From Bhargavaea changchunensis (GTDB lineage Bacteria; Bacillota; Bacilli; Bacillales_A; Planococcaceae): 64,000 bases of DNA. The stretch covers positions 16,799 to 80,798 of the forward strand of contig NZ_JBHTCT010000031.1 of the NCBI RefSeq assembly GCF_042665595.1, read 5' to 3'. Shown here piece after piece: positions 60,448-64,000 of the stretch. A program made the position numbers and the translations under genes. Position 1 is the first letter of the stretch. Each line of letters begins with the position of its first letter. The notes under the pieces were generated by a model. It made no database searches. It was not told the origin of the DNA and saw only the letters and a program-made list of their open reading frames with translations.

Positions 60448-61176
60448 GTGACAACATATGAACCTGCCATCCACTTTAAGGATGTCAGATATTCGATTGA
60501 CGGGAAACCGATCGTCGGACCGATCACCGGTTCATTTCCTGCCGGACGGATCACAACATTGGTCGGTCCCTCCGGCGCGGGAAAAACGACCGTCCTTAAA
60601 TTATGCAATGGCCTCCTCTCCGCTGATTCCGGAGAAATACTTGTGCAAGGTGAGCCTGTCGGATCCATGGAGCCGACTGCACTCAGGCGCAAGGTCGGAA
60701 TGGCCCTCCAGGATGCGCCGATGGTGAACGGGTCCGTTTATGACAATCTTGCCCTGCCGCTTCGGCTTCAGAAAATGGAACTTTCCGAGTCAGATGCCGT
60801 TTCCTGGCTTGGGGATGTCGGTCTCTCGAGTGATTATCTTCATAAAAAAGCAACCGAACTTTCCGGCGGTCAGCGGCAAAAAGTGTCGATTGCACGGACA
60901 CTGGTCAACCACTCCGATATTCTGCTGATGGACGAAATCACCTCAGCCCTTGACCGTGGTTCGCGGCGAGAAATCGAATCACTCATCACTCAGATCAACG
61001 AGAAATATGGCACGACAATCATCTGGATCACCCACAATCTTGAACAGGCCATCTCAATCGGCGATTACACTTGGGTACTGATTGCCGGAGAACTGATCGA
61101 GACCGGTGAAAGCCGGATCTTGGAAGATCCTTCAGATGAGCGGGTCCGCCGATTTGTAAGGGGGGAACTGCAATGA
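60448..61176 (+). CDS. fetA: ABC transporter ATP-binding protein, FetA type
   Basis: ATPase subunit of 242 residues. Walker A GPSGAGKTTVLKL (near 40-52), Q-loop, signature ELSGGQRQKVSIAR, Walker B ILLMDEITSALD and the switch His in WITHNLEQA are all intact. With the adjacent UPF0014 permease it forms a FetAB-like exporter; E. coli FetAB helps resist peroxide stress by iron export. The start is GTG at 60448, nine bases after CAGGAG. The stop overlaps fetB by four bases. Confidence 0.9.
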   Translation: MTTYEPAIHFKDVRYSIDGKPIVGPITGSFPAGRITTLVGPSGAGKTTVLKLCNGLLSADSGEILVQGEPVGSMEPTALRRKVGMALQDAPMVNGSVYDNLALPLRLQKMELSESDAVSWLGDVGLSSDYLHKKATELSGGQRQKVSIARTLVNHSDILLMDEITSALDRGSRREIESLITQINEKYGTTIIWITHNLEQAISIGDYTWVLIAGELIETGESRILEDPSDERVRRFVRGELQ

Positions 61177-61931
61177 GCCCGATCGCTCTTTCACTGACTC
61201 TCATTTTCGTCCTGATTCCCCTGCTGCTTTCCCGAACTCTGAATCTCGGACTTGAGAAAGACACGATTATTGCAACGGTCCGGTCAATCATCCAACTGTT
61301 TGCCGTCGGCTACATCCTGAAGTTCGTTTTCGACTCTGACAGCCATATCTATATTTTGCTGATGATCGGTCTGATGATTTTCGCCGCAGTCCATAATGCA
61401 TCAAAGAAAGGAAAAGCCATTCCGGGCATTTTGCCGAAGATCACTGTGACGATTATTGCGGTAGAAGTTCTTACACAAGGAATTCTGCTCGGCTTCGGCA
61501 TCGTACCGGCGACCGCCCAATATATAATTCCGATCAGCGGGATGGTTGTAGGCAATTCCATGGTACTCTCTATTCTCTTCCTCAACCGCTTCACTTCGGA
61601 GATGGAAGCCCACCGGAACCGGACGGAATTGATCCTTTCCCTTGGCGGCACCCCGAAACAGGCTGTCCATACGCAACTGACGGATTCCATTAAGGCAAGT
61701 ACCATCCCCACCATTGAAAGCCAGAAGACGATGGGGCTTGTCCAGTTGCCCGGCATGATGAGCGGACAAATCATTGCAGGCGCCGATCCGGTTCAGGCTG
61801 TCCAGTTCCAGCTCCTGATCCTGTTCCTGCTTCTGACAACTGCTGTCGTTTCAAGCATTCTTCTCGGCTTTCTTTCCTATCCGGCACTGTTCAATGAACG
61901 GATGCAGATGATCCGGCAGACAAGTAACTGA
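61173..61931 (+). CDS. fetB: ABC transporter permease, FetB (UPF0014) type
   Basis: Membrane subunit of 252 residues with about six or seven hydrophobic helices. UPF0014 signatures are ATVRSIIQLFAVGYILKFVF near 30-50, the central IPISGMVVGNSMVLSILFLNR, and VQLPGMMSGQIIAGADPVQAVQFQ. It overlaps fetA by four bases and is translated with it. The transported ion in this organism is not shown by sequence. Confidence 0.92.
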   Translation: MSPIALSLTLIFVLIPLLLSRTLNLGLEKDTIIATVRSIIQLFAVGYILKFVFDSDSHIYILLMIGLMIFAAVHNASKKGKAIPGILPKITVTIIAVEVLTQGILLGFGIVPATAQYIIPISGMVVGNSMVLSILFLNRFTSEMEAHRNRTELILSLGGTPKQAVHTQLTDSIKASTIPTIESQKTMGLVQLPGMMSGQIIAGADPVQAVQFQLLILFLLLTTAVVSSILLGFLSYPALFNERMQMIRQTSN

Positions 61932-62007
61932 AACCATTGCTTCAGCACCGTTGGAAGGCTTTACCTTTGCATGGGCAGAACCTCTTTCATATAGGGGATC
62001 TTCCTGC

Positions 62008-62031
62008 GTGAAGTGTAAAATTTTGGGGAAT
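62008..62031 (+). promoter_or_regulatory. Weak SigB-like promoter upstream of the universal stress gene
   Basis: GGGAAT (62026-62031) fits the SigB -10 pattern GGGWAW. The -35, GTGAAG (62008-62013), is a poor match at 12 bases. The call is tentative and rests partly on the usual SigB control of such genes in Bacilli. Confidence 0.3.
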
Positions 62032-62075
62032 ATAAATAGAAGCAGGTCTGCCAGTGACAGAGGAGGAGATTGAGT

Positions 62076-62492
62076 ATGTATAAGCGAATACTTTTGGCGG
62101 TGGACGGTTCAGACCATTCGATCCGTGCCGCCAAACATGCCGCCGCACTTGCGGAAGCGATGAATGGCGCTGTGGAAATTGCCTATGTGGCCGATTTCTC
62201 AAAAGCCAAAGACGCCGTCCTGCATGCCAAGGGACGTTCCGACCTGGAGATGCAGAGGCGACAGCGTCTCCTCCCGGCTGAAGAGTTGCTGAAAACAAGA
62301 CAAATCCCCTACGAAGTGAATATCCTTCATGGTGAACCGGGACCGGCGATTGTTTCCCATGCCAACGCCCATTCATTTGATCTGGTCATCATCGGAAGCC
62401 GCGGCCTGAATCCTCTGCAGGAAATGGTTCTCGGCAGTGTCAGCCACAAAGTCATGAAACGTTCCGACTGTCCGGTGATGATCATCAAATGA
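62076..62492 (+). CDS. Universal stress protein, UspA family
   Basis: Protein of 138 residues covering one Usp domain. The N-terminal strand MYKRILLAVDGSDHS with Asp, and the ATP-binding loop GSRGLNPLQEMVLGSVSHKVM (G-2x-G-9x-G-S pattern) are intact, so it belongs to the ATP-binding MJ0577 subgroup. AGGAGG lies nine bases before the ATG at 62076; an in-frame TTG at 62070 is less well spaced. It ends at a shared bidirectional terminator. Confidence 0.93.
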   Translation: MYKRILLAVDGSDHSIRAAKHAAALAEAMNGAVEIAYVADFSKAKDAVLHAKGRSDLEMQRRQRLLPAEELLKTRQIPYEVNILHGEPGPAIVSHANAHSFDLVIIGSRGLNPLQEMVLGSVSHKVMKRSDCPVMIIK

Positions 62493-62510
62493 CTTCTTTT
62501 TCAGATATGA

Positions 62511-62550
62511 AAACGGGAGCTGCAGATTGAATCCGCAGCTCCCGTTTTTT
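62511..62550. terminator. Bidirectional terminator
   Basis: ACGGGAGCTGC pairs with GCAGCTCCCGT around an 11-base loop; A and T runs at both ends serve the stress gene and the convergent small membrane-protein gene. Confidence 0.9.
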
Positions 62551-62559
62551 GTTGCCTGA

Positions 62560-62661
62560 TTAGCGCCAGTTTTTCATGATTCCGAGACCGATAATGCCGA
62601 TAAATGCAACGATCGATACGATGATCAGAATCGGAAGTAAAGTATCTCCCAGGTAATTCAA
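62560..62661 (-). CDS. 33-residue single-span membrane protein
   Basis: A short frame starts with TTG at 62661, seven bases after a perfect AAGGAGG. It reads MNYLGDTLLPILIIVSIVAF, then GIIGLGIMKNWR: one hydrophobic helix with a positive C terminus. It ends ten bases before a strong terminator. Ribosome binding site, composition and terminator all agree, so I think it is a real gene although too short for usual gene finding. Function is unknown; such peptides often bind membrane enzymes or transporters. Confidence 0.65.
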   Translation of the reverse strand: MNYLGDTLLPILIIVSIVAFIGIIGLGIMKNWR

Positions 62662-62818
62662 GGCAGTTCCTCCTTAACACCAATTCAATTACTTCATCCG
62701 GGCGTAACCCCTCATTCTTCATTGTACCCCATACCCGGATTTTGTGACAGATACTCTCTGATAAATTTGTGTATGGAGGCCCTGATGATGATGATTTTTT
62801 CACGAATCCGCCACTTCT

Positions 62819-63172
62819 TTACTCGTTTGGAACCGGTGTCCCCTGGTGAAAGATCATCTTCCAGCAGATGCCATCGGACTTCCAGATTGAGCTTCGGTTT
62901 GCCGTTTTTCCGGTTTCCCGGTCTTCTGTCCGGTAAACAGCCAGGACAGAACCTTCACCGATCGGATGCAGGCCAAAGTGGCTGATGCGAAGGTCGACGC
63001 TTCCAAGCGTCCCATCCGCCAGACAATCTGCCTTTGAAAACCGTCTCCCAGACTGTCCAAATTCAAAAAAGCACTCGTCGAGCAACGGGCCGAACCTGGC
63101 CGGATCCTTTCTGACTGAGTTGTCCAATAGTTCCTGCTCAAGCTTCAGGATATGATTTGCGAGTTCTTTCAT
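62819..63172 (-). CDS. DUF4440/NTF2-like protein
   Basis: Protein of 117 residues with the SnoaL/DUF4440 pattern: an N-terminal helix pair (ANHILKLEQELLDNSVRKDPARFGPLL), DECFFEFGQSGRRFSKADCL, then strands VDLRISHFGLHPIGEGSVLAVYRT and RSSIWKSDGICWKMIFHQGTPV. This cone fold serves in many small enzymes and binding proteins; the function here is unknown. The ATG at 63172 follows AGGA. It starts 25 bases after the carbonic-anhydrase-like gene and may share its transcript. Confidence 0.82.
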   Translation of the reverse strand: MKELANHILKLEQELLDNSVRKDPARFGPLLDECFFEFGQSGRRFSKADCLADGTLGSVDLRISHFGLHPIGEGSVLAVYRTEDRETGKTANRSSIWKSDGICWKMIFHQGTPVPNE

Positions 63173-63197
63173 ACAGAATCCTGCCTTTAGTTCCGGA

Positions 63198-63608
63198 TTA
63201 AGCCTCGATGGGATTGTCGGACTTGATGCAGACAACCTCAACTTCCCATTTGTCATTAATGTAGAGCCCGGCGATCTCCTTGAATCCGAGGTTCCATGAT
63301 TCGATGAGTTCCACAGAGTCCATGATCTTTCCTTTTTTCTTTTCCGCGCTTACGGGGTAACCGGCACAGTCATAATGTCCTGCAATGGCGATATATTCTG
63401 AACCGTGACGGTCCGTAGATACCCGGACACGATCGTAGATATTTTCAATCAGCACTTTATTATCACTACGAAGCAGTTTGTTTGGGCCGGCTTCTGTAAT
63501 CATATCCACATAAAGGGCATCGTAGCGCTGTTTCATCCAGTTCATGACCGGTTCCTGAACACGGCCGTCCATGCAATTGATTGCGGTTACAAATTCATTC
63601 TTCGCCAT
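63198..63608 (-). CDS. Mini beta-carbonic anhydrase-like protein
   Basis: Protein of 136 residues with the zinc-site pattern of beta-carbonic anhydrases: C12, D14 and R16 in INCMDGRVQ, then H78 and C81 in AGHYDCAG. It is far shorter than the usual 190-220 residues and lacks the N-terminal helices that stabilise the dimer. Carbon dioxide hydration is possible; the shortened form may have another role. A GGAGG site precedes the ATG at 63608. A DUF4440 gene follows. Confidence 0.75.
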   Translation of the reverse strand: MAKNEFVTAINCMDGRVQEPVMNWMKQRYDALYVDMITEAGPNKLLRSDNKVLIENIYDRVRVSTDRHGSEYIAIAGHYDCAGYPVSAEKKKGKIMDSVELIESWNLGFKEIAGLYINDKWEVEVVCIKSDNPIEA

Positions 63609-64000
63609 AACGTTCCTCCGTTTCCGGCCGGCCGAATCGGCACGGTCCGATTAATCTTCAACTAACTATTTATAGAATATCAATATTACCGTCCCCTGTT
63701 GCGAATAGTTTCGAATTTTGTCGAAATCGTTCTATAGTCTTGGTTCTCTGGGAGGGGATGTCACGAAAGACTGCTCCAGAAAATCAGGAATCGTCATTCG
63801 GTTGTAGCGATTATACATGAATCGCCCTGCCCCGTCTCCGAAAAACACAAAAAGGATGCCAAACAAGGCATCCCAGACTGTAGACAAAGTGAGTGAACTA
63901 CTCCTTGGTCTGCAGTTTTTTCTATTCCTGAAAATCCTTCGGATTTCCGCTGCGGGCCCTCGCTTACCGCGGGCGTTGCCTTAGCCTCCTCGAGCTGCGC
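63609..64000. other. Terminal stretch without a firm gene; possible 51-residue frame and edge repeat
   Basis: No well-supported gene was found. On the minus strand a frame from TTG 63887 to 63732 encodes 51 residues (STVWDALFGILFVFFGDG, RFMYNRYNRMTIPDFLEQSF), with AAGGAG about 12 bases upstream. It contains a hairpin (GGATGCC/GGCATCC, 63853-63872) that could instead be a terminator with TTTTTGTG. From about 63920 to the window end the sequence is GC-rich with short inverted elements (CCGCTGCGGGC, CCGCGGGCG), like an intergenic repeat cut by the edge. Confidence 0.35.

Noticed and set aside
60201..60461. 86-codon frame upstream of fetA
   Set aside because: No ribosome binding site, overlaps the fetA start and promoter, and no family resemblance; kept only as a gene-free stretch.

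Overview
The window looks like a chromosomal segment of a moderately high-GC Bacillales bacterium, most likely Planococcaceae (Sporosarcina/Bhargavaea-like). This is inferred from proteins and gene order; no species call is possible from sequence alone. Endospore heritage is suggested by gerE (with a SigK-like promoter), sspI and a KinA/KinE-like PAS histidine kinase. Most proteins read as direct orthologues of Bacillus subtilis ones, and the first 30 kb keeps the B. subtilis order tig-ysoA-like...ysnB-ysnA-ysmB-gerE-ysmA-sdhBAC/yslB-uvrC-trxA-etfA-etfB-fadB-fadR-lcfA-yshE-mutS2-polX-cvpA-zapA/rnhC-pheTS-ysgA-sspI, with small losses (no rph/racE/gerM beside ysnA, no lysC between uvrC and trxA).

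Region by region. 1-4 kb (minus strand): start of tig, a TPR protein, tRNA-Arg(TCT), a phosphodiesterase and a nucleotide-pool pyrophosphatase, MarR and GerE regulators, and a hotdog thioesterase. 4-8 kb: succinate dehydrogenase sdhCAB, divergent from yslB. 8-16 kb: uvrC, trxA and the fatty-acid oxidation cluster (etfA, etfB, enoyl-CoA hydratase, fadR, lcfA). Two almost identical FadR-type palindromes lie at fadR and, 10 kb away, at the thioesterase. 16-27 kb: DUF350 protein, mutS2, polX, cvpA, zapA, rnhC and T-box-controlled pheST. 27-34 kb: rRNA/tRNA methyltransferase, sspI, argF, M42 aminopeptidase, a membrane protein, WrbA, an MFS carrier and a LysM-3D cell-wall protein.

34-48 kb: soluble PAS kinase, SRAP protein, TrhO tRNA hydroxylase, ferredoxin-NADP reductase, RsbR-type STAS protein, oligoendopeptidase F, DUF47-Pit phosphate uptake pair, a lipoprotein, a CoA-transferase and a threonine dehydratase. 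48-51 kb: the cold-membrane system des-desK-desR. 51-55 kb: a cassette of cstA, an 87-residue protein ending in Cys-Cys, a cysteine-free ArsA/Get3-like ATPase and a zinc-less MDR oxidoreductase. 55-64 kb: Nudix, AHSA1, exoA, yeeN, the selenium pair selD-mnmH (2-selenouridine in tRNA), FetAB-type ABC exporter, universal stress protein, a DUF4440 protein and a mini beta-carbonic anhydrase.

No mobile element, prophage, CRISPR array or defence island was seen. The less ordinary items are the cstA/CC-tail/ArsA-like cassette, several very short probable proteins with good ribosome binding sites (27, 30, 33 and perhaps 51 residues), the paired FadR operators, an arm-repeat operator around the MarR promoter, and the stand-alone selenium-tRNA pathway.
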